A DNA stretch of 44,851 nt. It comes from PALSA-612 sp964595575. GTDB taxonomy: Bacteria > Actinomycetota > Thermoleophilia > Gaiellales > Gaiellaceae. Below, piece after piece: positions 1 to 8,367 of this stretch. The stretch spans positions 1-44,851 of the forward strand of contig CAZQRA010000020.1 in the NCBI GenBank assembly GCA_964595575.1. Reading direction: 5' to 3'. A program made the translations under genes and the position numbers. Below the pieces are notes generated by a model, which saw only the letters and a list, made by a program, of their open reading frames with translations, made no database searches and had not been told where the DNA came from. The stretch's first letter is position 1, and every line of letters starts with the position of its first letter.

Positions 1-783
1 CCGCTCGCCCGGGGCGAGCGGCGGAACGCGGCGTCGCGCTGGCTCCCTTCCCCGCGCTCCCTGATCGTGGGCCTGGCCTTGCTCGTGGGCGGCGCGGGCG
101 CCTACCTGGCCGCCCGGGAGACCTCCCTGTTCGCGATCGAACGCATCGAGGTACAGGGGGCCTCCCCTCCCCTGGCGGAGGAGGTGCGACGAGCCCTTCG
201 GCCCCTCCTCGGCACCAGCCTCGTCTCCTTCACCGCCCGGGATGCCGACCGCCTACTCGCGGGCGTGGCGGACATCGCCGCCGCCGAGTACGACCGGGAC
301 TTCCCTCACCGGCTGACCGTGATCGTGCGGGCGGAACGCCCGGTGGCGCTCCTCCGCCAGGGGTCCCGGGCCTGGCTCGCCTCAGCCCGAGGGCGGGCGC
401 TGCGGCCCATCGCCAGGCCCTTCCCTCGCCTTCCCCGGGTGTGGCTACCGGCGGGCGTGGACGTGATCCCAGGCGAGCGCCTCGCCGGCCCCACCGCGGT
501 CGCCCTGCGGGCATTGGCGCTCGTGGAGCGGGGAGGGTTCCCCGGCGAGGTGCGATCGGCCCGGGCGACCGAGTCGGAGCTCGCCCTCGTGCTTGCCTCG
601 GGCACGGAGGTGCGGCTGGGGGATGGCGGAGATCTCCCCCTCAAGCTGGCGGTGGCACGGGCGATCGTTCCCAAAGCCGGCTCGGCCCGCTACGTGGACG
701 TGAGCGTCCCCGAGCGGGCAGTAGCCGGGTACGCCGAGCTCCCTCCTCTTCCCAGAACCCTAGAGTCGAAGATTGAGCCTTAG
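1..783 (+). CDS. ftsQ: Cell-division protein FtsQ, 5'-truncated by window edge
   Basis: FtsQ is a bitopic membrane protein of the divisome that links early and late division proteins. The reading frame is open from base 1, so the true start lies upstream. What is visible is a short basic cytoplasmic tail, one hydrophobic segment (about bases 61-115, residues around IVGLALLVGGAGAYLAA), then a POTRA-like domain that begins with the typical FAIERIEVQG motif and a following FtsQ/DivIB beta region. The stop is TAG at 781-783. It lies 127 nt before ftsZ on the same strand, the usual end of a dcw cluster, and this context makes the assignment firm although FtsQ sequences diverge strongly. Confidence 0.85.
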   Translation, partial: PLARGERRNAASRWLPSPRSLIVGLALLVGGAGAYLAARETSLFAIERIEVQGASPPLAEEVRRALRPLLGTSLVSFTARDADRLLAGVADIAAAEYDRDFPHRLTVIVRAERPVALLRQGSRAWLASARGRALRPIARPFPRLPRVWLPAGVDVIPGERLAGPTAVALRALALVERGGFPGEVRSARATESELALVLASGTEVRLGDGGDLPLKLAVARAIVPKAGSARYVDVSVPERAVAGYAELPPLPRTLESKIEP

Positions 784-815
784 ATTTGTTCGTGCGTGTT
801 CGAGATCCCTCCCTG

Positions 816-844
816 TTGACAGCGAGGCTCCGCGCCCCTACCCT
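816..844 (+). promoter_or_regulatory. Predicted sigma-70-type promoter of ftsZ
   Basis: TTGACA at 816-821 and TACCCT at 839-844 are separated by exactly 17 nt. The -35 box is a perfect match. It lies in the ftsQ-ftsZ gap and would give ftsZ a transcript with a leader of about 60 nt, allowing ftsZ to be expressed at a higher level than ftsQ. No experimental support is available. Confidence 0.6.
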
Positions 845-909
845 GAGGGCTGTCGGCGCAGGCGACAACGTCATGCTCTAGTAAAGGTCTACGTCGAGGC
901 TGGTAGAGA

Positions 910-1983
910 GTGAGAGGGCAAGCGGGTAGCTACGTGGCGGTGATCAAGGTCGTAGGCGTGGGCGGCGGCGGCACCAACGCCGTCAACCGCATGGTGGACG
1001 CCGGCCTGTCCGGGGTCGAGTTCATCGGCGTCAACACCGACGCCCAGGCCCTGCTCATGAGCGACGCCGACGTCAAGATCCACATCGGCGAGAACGTGAC
1101 CCGGGGGCTGGGCGCGGGGGCGGATCCCGAGGTCGGGCGGGCGGCGGCCCTGGAGTCGAGGGACGAGCTCAAGGAGGCGCTCAAGGGCGCCGACATGGTC
1201 TTCATCACCGCCGGCGAGGGGGGCGGCACCGGCACCGGCGGGGCGCCGGTGGTGGCCGAGCTGGCGAGCGAGGTGGGCGCCCTCACGGTGGGCGTCGTCA
1301 CCAGGCCCTTCTCGTTCGAGGGAAGGCGCCGGGCGGAGGTGGCAGAGCGGGGTATCGCCGAGCTGGCCGAGCGGGTGGACACCATCATCGTCATCGAGAA
1401 CGATCGCCTGCTCCAGGTGGTCGACCGCCAGACCTCGGTGGTGGAGGCGTTCAGGCTCGCCGACGACGTCCTCCGCCAGGGGGTGCAGGGCATCACCGAC
1501 CTCATCACCATCCCCGGCCTCGTCAACCTCGACTTCGCCGACGTGCGCACGATCATGCGCGACGCGGGCACCGCCATGATGGGCGTGGGATCGGCGCGGG
1601 GCGAGAACCGGGCCGTGGAGGCGGCCAAGCAGGCCGTCTCCTCGCCCCTGCTCGAGGCGTCGGTGGAGGGGGCGACGGGCATCCTGCTCAACGTCACCGG
1701 GAGCAAGGACATCGGCCTGTTCGAGGTGCACGAGGCGGCCGAGGTCGTGACCGGGGCCGCCGATAGCGACGCCAACATCATCTTCGGGGCGGTGATCGAC
1801 GACGCCCTCGAGGACGAGGTGAGGGTGACCGTGATCGCCACCGGCTTCGGCGAGCGTCGCCGCCGCCGAGCCCGTGCCCGCGAGCGGGAGCCGGAGCGGG
1901 CCGGCGCCCGCGGGGCTCCCAAGGAGGGCTTCGAGGTGCCCGAGGAGGTGCTCGACGTGCCCTCCTTCCTCAGGGACGCCTGA
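910..1983 (+). CDS. ftsZ: Cell-division GTPase FtsZ
   Basis: FtsZ is the tubulin-like GTPase that polymerises into the Z ring at midcell. The N-terminal VIKVVGVGGGGTNAVNRM stretch, the tubulin signature GGGTGTGG (residues 104-111) and the T7-loop NLDFAD (206-211, catalytic for the neighbouring subunit) are all intact. A short basic linker (RRRRRARARERE) is followed by the conserved C-terminal peptide ending DVPSFLRDA, which in this family binds membrane anchors such as SepF. The protein has 357 residues, at the short end for FtsZ because of the reduced linker. The GTG at 910 is chosen because it gives the usual 10-residue lead before VIKVVG; a GTG at 934 is the alternative. No other dcw genes follow it. 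Confidence 0.97.
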   Translation: MRGQAGSYVAVIKVVGVGGGGTNAVNRMVDAGLSGVEFIGVNTDAQALLMSDADVKIHIGENVTRGLGAGADPEVGRAAALESRDELKEALKGADMVFITAGEGGGTGTGGAPVVAELASEVGALTVGVVTRPFSFEGRRRAEVAERGIAELAERVDTIIVIENDRLLQVVDRQTSVVEAFRLADDVLRQGVQGITDLITIPGLVNLDFADVRTIMRDAGTAMMGVGSARGENRAVEAAKQAVSSPLLEASVEGATGILLNVTGSKDIGLFEVHEAAEVVTGAADSDANIIFGAVIDDALEDEVRVTVIATGFGERRRRRARAREREPERAGARGAPKEGFEVPEEVLDVPSFLRDA

Positions 1984-2029
1984 GGGGCGTCTCCCCCTGG
2001 CGGAGGGCGCGGGCGCTAGCATCCGGCCC

Positions 2030-3133
2030 GTGCAGGTCCTCCGCCGGACCCCGCTCTACGAGCGCCACCGGGCGCTCGGGGCGCGTACCGTGGAGTTCGC
2101 CGGCTGGGAGATGCCGGCCTGGTACCAGGGTATCACGGCCGAGCACCTGGCCGTCCGTCGCGACTGCGGCGCCTTCGACGTCTCCCACATGGGCGAGCTA
2201 GAGGTGGAGGGGCCGCGGGCACGGGAGCTCCTGCAGGGAGCCCTCTCCAACGACCTCGATCGCATCGCCCCCGGCCGGGCCCAGTACACCCTGCTCACCA
2301 ACGAGCGAGGGGGCATCGTGGACGACCTCATCGCCTACCACATCGCCCCCGGCCGCTACCTCCTGGTGGTCAACGCCGCCAACCGGGCGACCGCCTTCTC
2401 CTGGCTCAAGGAGCGGGAGACTCTGGGGTCGGACGTACGCGACGTCTCCGACGAGTACGCCCTCATCGCCGTCCAGGGACCCCGGTCGCTGGAGCGGCTC
2501 GAGCTCCCCTGGGCCCCCTCCTTCACCTTCGTGGAGGGGAAGATCGACGGCATCGCCTGCCTTGTCAGCCGCACGGGGTACACCGGCGAGGCGGGGGTGG
2601 AGCTGCTGGTGCCGGCGGACGAGGCCTGCGCCCTGTGGGATCGCGTGCTCGCCCGCGGCGCCACTCCCTGCGGCCTCGGCGCCCGGGACACGCTCCGCAC
2701 GGAGGCGTGCTACCCCCTGCACGGCAACGACATCGGCCCCGACACCGATGCCATCTCGGCCGGGCTGGGTTGGGCCTGCGCCCTCGACAAGGAGTTCACT
2801 GGGGTGGCTGAGCTACGCCGGATCGCTGCCCAGGGGCCGTCGCGGCGGCTGGTGCCGTTCGTCATGGAGGAGAAGGCCGTTCCCCGCCCGGGCATGGCCA
2901 TCCTGGAGGGCGGAGTCGTCACCTCCGGTACCCACTCCCCCATGCTCGACCGGGGCATCGGGCTGGGCTACGTCCCCGGCTCCCTGGCCCGGCCGGGTGA
3001 GAAGATCACCATCGACGTGCGGGGGAAGCCCCGCCCGGCCACCATCGTCGACAAACCCATCTACAAGCGCACCGACAAGCCCAGCCACAAGCCCACCCAC
3101 GAGCGGAAGGAGGAAGGAATTGGCGGCGCCTGA
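2030..3133 (+). CDS. gcvT: Glycine cleavage system T protein (aminomethyltransferase)
   Basis: GcvT takes the aminomethyl group from the lipoyl arm of GcvH and transfers its carbon to tetrahydrofolate, releasing ammonia and 5,10-methylene-THF. The 367-residue product has the family N-terminus (RRTPLYERH, then EFAGWEMPAWY), the FDVSHMGE motif, SRTGYTGE and the late LRTEACYPLHGND stretch of the folate-binding fold. Its C-terminus carries an unusual lysine/proline-rich tail with repeated DKP/HKP units. GTG 2030 is used because it sits immediately before the conserved start. The 3' end overlaps gcvH by 14 nt. It is the first gene of gcvT-gcvH-gcvPA-gcvPB. Only 46 nt separate it from ftsZ, too little for a glycine riboswitch. 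Confidence 0.96.
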   Translation: MQVLRRTPLYERHRALGARTVEFAGWEMPAWYQGITAEHLAVRRDCGAFDVSHMGELEVEGPRARELLQGALSNDLDRIAPGRAQYTLLTNERGGIVDDLIAYHIAPGRYLLVVNAANRATAFSWLKERETLGSDVRDVSDEYALIAVQGPRSLERLELPWAPSFTFVEGKIDGIACLVSRTGYTGEAGVELLVPADEACALWDRVLARGATPCGLGARDTLRTEACYPLHGNDIGPDTDAISAGLGWACALDKEFTGVAELRRIAAQGPSRRLVPFVMEEKAVPRPGMAILEGGVVTSGTHSPMLDRGIGLGYVPGSLARPGEKITIDVRGKPRPATIVDKPIYKRTDKPSHKPTHERKEEGIGGA

Positions 3134-3518
3134 GAGCTACCCCGACGACCTTCGCTACCACCCGGAGCACGACTGGGCGCGGATCGAGGACGGCGAGGCC
3201 ACCATCGGCATCACCTGGTACGCCCAGGACTCCCTGGGGGAGATCGTCCACTACGAGCCGCCCCAGGTGGGAGCCCTCCTGACCAAGGACGAGCCCTACG
3301 GCGAGGTGGAGTCGGTCAAGGCCGTCTCCGACCTCATCGCTCCCCTGTCCGGGGAGGTGCTGGAGGTGAACGCCCAAGTGGTCGAGGAGCCGGAGATCGT
3401 GAACGAGGATCCCTACGGTCGAGGCTGGCTCGCCCGCATCCGCCTCGCCGACCCCGGCGAGGTCGCCTCCCTCCTCGACGCCGAGGGCTACCGGGCGCTC
3501 CTCGCCGAGCTCGGCTGA
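3120..3518 (+). CDS. gcvH: Glycine cleavage system H protein
   Basis: GcvH is the lipoylated carrier that shuttles the aminomethyl intermediate between the P, T and L proteins. The 132-residue product contains the lipoyl domain with the attachment lysine K67 in GEVESVKAVSD, and the ending NEDPYGRGWLARIR typical of the family. The start is a TTG at 3120, decided by a strong Shine-Dalgarno AAGGAGG at 3107-3113 six bases upstream and by alignment of the downstream YPDDLRYHPEHDWA region. It overlaps the end of gcvT, so translation is probably coupled. The lipoamide dehydrogenase partner is not in this window. Confidence 0.96.
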   Translation: MAAPESYPDDLRYHPEHDWARIEDGEATIGITWYAQDSLGEIVHYEPPQVGALLTKDEPYGEVESVKAVSDLIAPLSGEVLEVNAQVVEEPEIVNEDPYGRGWLARIRLADPGEVASLLDAEGYRALLAELG

Positions 3519-3527
3519 GCGTCGGCG

Positions 3528-4868
3528 GTGGGCTACCTGCCCCTCACCGAGGCCGATCGCCGGGAGATGCTGGCGGCGATCGGGGCGGCCGACGTCGAGG
3601 AGCTCTTCCGCGACGTCCCCGCCTCCCTCCGCCTCCAGCGCGACCTCGCCCTGGACCCGCCCCTGTGCGAGCCCGAGCTGGTCGAGCACCTGGCCGCCCT
3701 GGCCGACCGCAACGTGCACGTGGGCAGGGAGCTCTCCTTCCTCGGGGCCGGGGTCTACGACCACTACGTGCCGGCGGTGGTGGAGGCCATCCTCGAGCGC
3801 GGCGAGTTCCTCACCGCCTACACGCCCTACCAGCCGGAGATGAGCCAGGGCATCCTCCAAGCCATCTTCGAGTACCAGACGGCCATCTGCGAGCTGACCG
3901 GGATGGACGTGTCCAACGCCTCCGGCTACGACGGCACCACGGTGGCCGCCGACGCCTGCTACATGGCCAAGCACCTCACCCACCGAGCCAAGGTCGTCGT
4001 CACCGAGGCCACCAACCCCCAGGTCCGCCAGGTGGTGAGGACCTACGCCCCCGGCTTCGGCCTGGAGGTAGCGGAGGTCCCCTTCGAGGGGGGGACGACC
4101 GACCCTGACCGCCTGGCCCAGGCGGCCCAGGGGGCGGCGGCGGTCATCTTCCAGCACCCCAACTTCTTCGGCTGCCTCGAGCCTGCCCCCGACCTGGCGG
4201 CGGCGGCCCTCGAGGCCGGGGCGCTGCCCGTGGCCCACGTCGATCTCGTGTCCCTGGGGCTGCTCGAGGCCCCCGGCCGCTACGGCTGCGCCATGGCCGT
4301 GGGCGAGGGCCAGAGCGCCGGCAACCCCCTCTCCTTCGGAGGCCCCCACTATGGGTTCCTGGCCTCTCGCATGGAGTACATCCGCCGCATGCCCGGCCGC
4401 ATCGTGGGGGAGACGACCGACCGCCGGGGGAGGCGGGGTTACGTCCTCACCCTGTCCACCCGCGAGCAGCACATCCGCCGCCAGAAGGCCACCTCCAACA
4501 TCACCACCAACCAAACCCTGCTCGCCCTGGGCGGGCTCATCTACCTGTGCTGGCTGGGCCCGGAGGGGCTGCGGGAGCTGGGGGAGACCTGCATGGCCCT
4601 GACCGCCTACGCCCGCGAGCGGCTGGCGGAGGCGGGCTTCGAGCCCCTCTTTCCCGATCGGCTGTCGTTCAAGGAGCTTGCGGTGCGGGTGGGCGGCGAC
4701 GGCCGGGAGGTGATCCGCAAGGCCCGCGCCCGCGGCGTCCACCCCGGCTACGCCCTCGGTCGCGACTACCCCGGCCTCGACGACTGCCTTCTCGTGGCCC
4801 TCACCGAGCGGCGCACGGTGGCCGACGTCGAGCGGCTGGTGGAGACCCTGCGCCAGGTGGCCCCATGA
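3528..4868 (+). CDS. gcvPA: Glycine dehydrogenase (decarboxylating) subunit 1
   Basis: This is the N-terminal half of the split P protein; together with GcvPB it forms the PLP-dependent glycine decarboxylase that loads GcvH. The 446-residue product shows the family landmarks YTPYQPEMSQGILQ, the SNASGYDGTT stretch, GGPHYGF and the TREQHIRRQKATSNI segment. It carries no PLP lysine, as expected for the alpha subunit of the two-subunit form. GTG 3528 starts 10 nt after gcvH, and the last four bases (ATGA) overlap the start of gcvPB. Confidence 0.96.
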   Translation: MGYLPLTEADRREMLAAIGAADVEELFRDVPASLRLQRDLALDPPLCEPELVEHLAALADRNVHVGRELSFLGAGVYDHYVPAVVEAILERGEFLTAYTPYQPEMSQGILQAIFEYQTAICELTGMDVSNASGYDGTTVAADACYMAKHLTHRAKVVVTEATNPQVRQVVRTYAPGFGLEVAEVPFEGGTTDPDRLAQAAQGAAAVIFQHPNFFGCLEPAPDLAAAALEAGALPVAHVDLVSLGLLEAPGRYGCAMAVGEGQSAGNPLSFGGPHYGFLASRMEYIRRMPGRIVGETTDRRGRRGYVLTLSTREQHIRRQKATSNITTNQTLLALGGLIYLCWLGPEGLRELGETCMALTAYARERLAEAGFEPLFPDRLSFKELAVRVGGDGREVIRKARARGVHPGYALGRDYPGLDDCLLVALTERRTVADVERLVETLRQVAP

Positions 4869-6328
4869 AGCTCATCTACGAGCGCTCGCGGCCGGGGCGG
4901 CGGGCAGGGACGCTTCCCCGCCCCAACCTCCCCGTCCCCGACCTTCCAGCCGACCTGCGGCGCTCAGCGCCCCCCCGCCTGCCCGAGGTGTCGGAGCCCG
5001 AGCTCGTGCGCCACTTCACCGAGCTCACCACCCGCAACTTCGGCGTCGACAACGGCTTCTATCCCCTCGGCTCCTGCACCATGAAGTACAACCCCCGGGT
5101 CAACGAGCGGCTGGCCTCCCTCCCCGGCTTCCACGACCTCCACCCCCTCCAGGAGGACGAGGCGGCCCAGGGAGCCCTGGAGCTCATGTGGCGGCTGCAG
5201 GAGGCCCTGGCCGAGATCTGCGGGCTGGACGCCGTCTCCCTCCAGCCTGCGGCCGGGTCCCAGGGCGAGCTCACCGGGCTCATGCTCATGCGCGCATACT
5301 TCCGCGATCGCGGGGAGGCAGAGACACGGCGGCGGATCGTCGTCCCCGACACCGCCCACGGCACCAACCCGGCCAGCGTGACCATGGCCGGCTACGAGCT
5401 GGTGGAGGTTGCCACCGACCCCCGCGGCAACATCGACCTGGACGAGCTCCGGCAGAAGGTGGACGAGACCACCGCCGGGCTCATGCTCACCAACCCCTCC
5501 ACCCTGGGTCTCTTCGACCAGGGGATCGAGGAGATCGAGCGCATCTTCCACGGGGCGGGAGCCCTCATGTACTACGACGGGGCCAACCTCAACGCCGTGT
5601 GCGGGATCGTGCGGCCGGGGGACATGGGCTTCGACATCGTCCACCTCAACCTCCACAAGACCTTCGGCCAGCCCCACGGGGGCGGGGGGCCGGGGGGCGG
5701 CCCCATCGTGGTGCGCAAGGCCCTCGAGCCCTACCTCCCGGTGCCCCAGGTGGTGCGGAGGGAGGGCGGGTTCGGGCTCGACTACGACCGGCCCAAGTCG
5801 ATCGGCAGGGTGCGCGGGTTCCAGGGGCCGTTCGGAGTCCTCGTCCGCGCCTACGCCTTCATCCGCTCCTACGGCCCTCGGCTGCGGGAGATGTCGGAGG
5901 CCGCCGTCCTCAACGCCAACTACCTCCTGGCCTTGCTCAAGGACGACTACGAGCTCCCCTACGAGCGGCCGTGCATGCACGAGCTCGTCCTCTCCTGCCG
6001 TCGCCTCAAGCGCGAGCACGGGGTGAGCGCCCTGGACGTGGCCAAGCGGCTCATGGACTACGGCTTTCACCCGCCCACCATCTACTTCCCCTTGGTCGTG
6101 CCCGAGGCGCTCATGATCGAGCCCACCGAGACCGAGACCAAGGAGACCCTCGATGCCTTCGTGGCCGCCATGCGGGCCATCGCCCGCGAGGCCAGGGAGA
6201 CCCCTGAGCTCGTCAAGGAGGCACCCCACACCCGTCCTGTGGGGCGGCTGGACGAGGTCAAGGCGGTCAAGGAGCTCGTCGTCCGCTACGGCTTCGACGA
6301 GCACCCTACGCCCGCGGACGTAGGCTAG
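4865..6328 (+). CDS. gcvPB: Glycine dehydrogenase (decarboxylating) subunit 2
   Basis: This is the catalytic, PLP-binding half of the split P protein. The 487-residue product has the family motifs FYPLGSCTMKYNPR, SLQPAAGSQGE, HGTNPAS and LNLHKTFGQPHGGGGPG, in which K265 is the Schiff-base lysine, followed by the glycine-rich loop. The start ATG overlaps the gcvPA stop (ATGA), so the two subunits should be made in equal amounts. It is the last gene of the gcv operon; rlmN follows on the opposite strand after 9 nt. Confidence 0.97.
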   Translation: MKLIYERSRPGRRAGTLPRPNLPVPDLPADLRRSAPPRLPEVSEPELVRHFTELTTRNFGVDNGFYPLGSCTMKYNPRVNERLASLPGFHDLHPLQEDEAAQGALELMWRLQEALAEICGLDAVSLQPAAGSQGELTGLMLMRAYFRDRGEAETRRRIVVPDTAHGTNPASVTMAGYELVEVATDPRGNIDLDELRQKVDETTAGLMLTNPSTLGLFDQGIEEIERIFHGAGALMYYDGANLNAVCGIVRPGDMGFDIVHLNLHKTFGQPHGGGGPGGGPIVVRKALEPYLPVPQVVRREGGFGLDYDRPKSIGRVRGFQGPFGVLVRAYAFIRSYGPRLREMSEAAVLNANYLLALLKDDYELPYERPCMHELVLSCRRLKREHGVSALDVAKRLMDYGFHPPTIYFPLVVPEALMIEPTETETKETLDAFVAAMRAIAREARETPELVKEAPHTRPVGRLDEVKAVKELVVRYGFDEHPTPADVG

Positions 6329-6337
6329 GCCCCAGGG

Positions 6338-7324
6338 TCAGGCGGCGGCGCGGGCGGCCAGCTGGCCGCAGGCGGCCTCGATGTCGCGGCCCCTCGTCAG
6401 GCGCACCGTGGCCCGGAGGCCGGCCCGCTCCAGGGTCGCCCGGAAGGCGGCGATGGCCTTGGGGGAGGAGGGCTGGAACGATCCTGTCGGGTTGTAGGGG
6501 ATGAGGTTGACCTTGAACGCCCGGGTGCCCAGGAGCTGCGCCAGCTGGAGCGCCTGCTCTACTCGGTCGTTCACCCCTGCGAGCATGACGTACTCGACGA
6601 ACACCTTGCGCCGCCGTCGCTCGTAGTAGCGGCGGGCCTCGCCCAGCACCTCCTCCAGCGGGTAGCGATCGCTCTCGGGCATGAGCTCGAGGCGGAGAGC
6701 GCCGTCGGGGGCGTGGAGGGAGAGGGCGAGGCGGATGGGCTGCTCCACCTCCTCCACGAAGCGCCGGAGCCCGGGCAGCCAGCCCACCGTGGAGACGGTG
6801 ACGTGGCGGAGGCCCACGCCGAGGTCGGGGAGCCGAAGGCAGGCCTCGAGTACGGCGTCGAGGTTCATCATGGGCTCGCCCATGCCCATGAAGACGGCGT
6901 GGGTGAGCGGACCCAGCCGGCGGAAGTAGAGCGCCTGGTCGAGGATCTCCCAGGGGGCGAGGTGGCGCCGGAACCGCATCCGGCCGGTGGCGCAGAACCT
7001 GCAGGTAAGGGGGCAGCCCGATTGGGAGGAGAGGCAGACCGTTCGCCTTCCGTCGCGGTAGCGCATGAGCACGGCCTCCACGGGATGGCCGTCGGCGGTG
7101 CGGAAGAGGGTCTTGACGGTGCCGTCGGTCGAGGTCGCCACCCGCTCCACGGCCAAGGTGGAGAAGGGCACCTCCTCGGCCAAGGCGCTCCGCAGCCTCC
7201 TGGGCAGGGTCGTCATCTCGGCGTAGCCGGCCGCCCCCCGGGCCGCCCACTGCCACACCTGGCGCGCCCGGTAGGGAGGCTCGCCCCGCTCGTCTAGCCA
7301 CGCGTGCAGGAGCGCCAGATCCAT
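6338..7324 (-). CDS. rlmN: 23S rRNA (adenine2503-C2)/tRNA A37 methyltransferase RlmN
   Basis: RlmN is a radical-SAM enzyme that methylates C2 of A2503 in 23S rRNA and of A37 in some tRNAs. The 328-residue product has the radical-SAM cluster motif CPLTCRFC (C-x3-C-x2-C), the GMGEPMMN motif, and the distal catalytic cysteine in RGRDIEAACGQL near the C-terminus. The N-terminal region has the family's YRARQVWQW motif. ATG 7324 is used. It is divergent from the threonine aldolase with only 20 nt between starts, so both promoters must be compact or overlap. Confidence 0.95.
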   Translation of the reverse strand: MDLALLHAWLDERGEPPYRARQVWQWAARGAAGYAEMTTLPRRLRSALAEEVPFSTLAVERVATSTDGTVKTLFRTADGHPVEAVLMRYRDGRRTVCLSSQSGCPLTCRFCATGRMRFRRHLAPWEILDQALYFRRLGPLTHAVFMGMGEPMMNLDAVLEACLRLPDLGVGLRHVTVSTVGWLPGLRRFVEEVEQPIRLALSLHAPDGALRLELMPESDRYPLEEVLGEARRYYERRRRKVFVEYVMLAGVNDRVEQALQLAQLLGTRAFKVNLIPYNPTGSFQPSSPKAIAAFRATLERAGLRATVRLTRGRDIEAACGQLAARAAA

Positions 7325-7344
7325 CGCTCTGCGAGGATAGCCGG

Positions 7345-8367
7345 GTGATCGACCTCCGCTCCGACACGGCCACCAAGCCCACCCCGGAGATGCGGGCGGC
7401 CATGGCCGCGGCCGAGGTGGGGGACGAGCAGCTGCGGGAGGATCCCACCGTCAGCGAGCTCGAGCGCCGGGCCGCTGCCCTCCTCGGCCAGGAGGAGGCC
7501 TTGTTCCTGCCCACGGCCACCATGGCTAACCAGATCGCCCTCCTCTGCCTGGGGGAGCGGGGAGGGGAGCTCATCGCCGAGGAGCGAACCCACGTCCTCG
7601 TGTACGAGGCAGGAGGGCCGGCCGTCCATGCCGGGCTGGTCACGCGGGGGATCGAGGGGGACGGCGGCCGCATCAGCCCTGAGCAGCTGCGGCGAGCGGT
7701 GGCGAGGGCCGATGAGCTGCAGCCGGCGAGGGTGCTGGTCCTGGAGCAGACCCACCGAAGCGCTGGCGGGCGCGTGTGGCCCCTCGCCGACCTCGAGGCT
7801 ACCGTGGCCTGCGCCCGGGAGCTGGGGCTGGCCGTGCACCTGGACGGGGCCAGGCTCCTGAACGCCCAGGTGGCAAGCGGGGTTGCGGCGGCGGCCTACG
7901 GCCGCCTGGCTGACACCGTCACCCTCTGCTTCTCCAAGGGGCTCGGCTGCCCCCTGGGCGCGGTCCTGGCTGGCTCGGCCGAGACCATGCGCAAGGCCTG
8001 GCGGGGCAAGTTCCTCCTGGGCGGGGCCATGCGCCAAGCGGGCATCGTGGCCGCGGCTGCCCTCTACGCCCTCGACCACCACGTGGAGCGGCTGGCCGAG
8101 GACCACGCTCGCGCCCGGCGCCTGGCCCAGGGCTGGGCGCAGGCGGGGCTGCCGGTCGACCTGGAGGCGGTGGAGACGAACTTCGTGGGCATCGAGCTTG
8201 GGCCCTTGGGCCTGAGCGAGGAGGAGGCCCGGGCCCGGGTCGCCGCCCGAGGGGTGCTCCTCTCGGTGCTCCGGCCGGGCGTGCTGCGGGCCGCCACCTA
8301 CCTCGGCATCGGCGACGAGGACATCGACCGCGCCATCGAGGTCGTGCCCGAGGCCCTCCTTCGCTAG
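7345..8367 (+). CDS. ltaE: Low-specificity L-threonine aldolase
   Basis: This PLP enzyme splits L-threonine or L-allo-threonine to glycine and acetaldehyde. The 340-residue, fold-type-I product begins IDLRSDTATKPTPEMR, has the HLDGAR motif with the PLP-contacting aspartate, and K198 in LCFSKGLGCPLG as the Schiff-base lysine. GTG 7345 places the conserved IDLRSDT directly at the N-terminus as in homologues. It lies one gene away from the glycine-cleavage operon, so the segment could feed threonine-derived glycine into one-carbon metabolism (inference). Its stop overlaps the convergent exchanger gene by 4 nt. Confidence 0.93.
   Translation: MIDLRSDTATKPTPEMRAAMAAAEVGDEQLREDPTVSELERRAAALLGQEEALFLPTATMANQIALLCLGERGGELIAEERTHVLVYEAGGPAVHAGLVTRGIEGDGGRISPEQLRRAVARADELQPARVLVLEQTHRSAGGRVWPLADLEATVACARELGLAVHLDGARLLNAQVASGVAAAAYGRLADTVTLCFSKGLGCPLGAVLAGSAETMRKAWRGKFLLGGAMRQAGIVAAAALYALDHHVERLAEDHARARRLAQGWAQAGLPVDLEAVETNFVGIELGPLGLSEEEARARVAARGVLLSVLRPGVLRAATYLGIGDEDIDRAIEVVPEALLR

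Noticed and set aside
1984..2029. Glycine riboswitch before gcvT
   Set aside because: Only 46 nt separate ftsZ and gcvT, far less than a glycine riboswitch aptamer needs.
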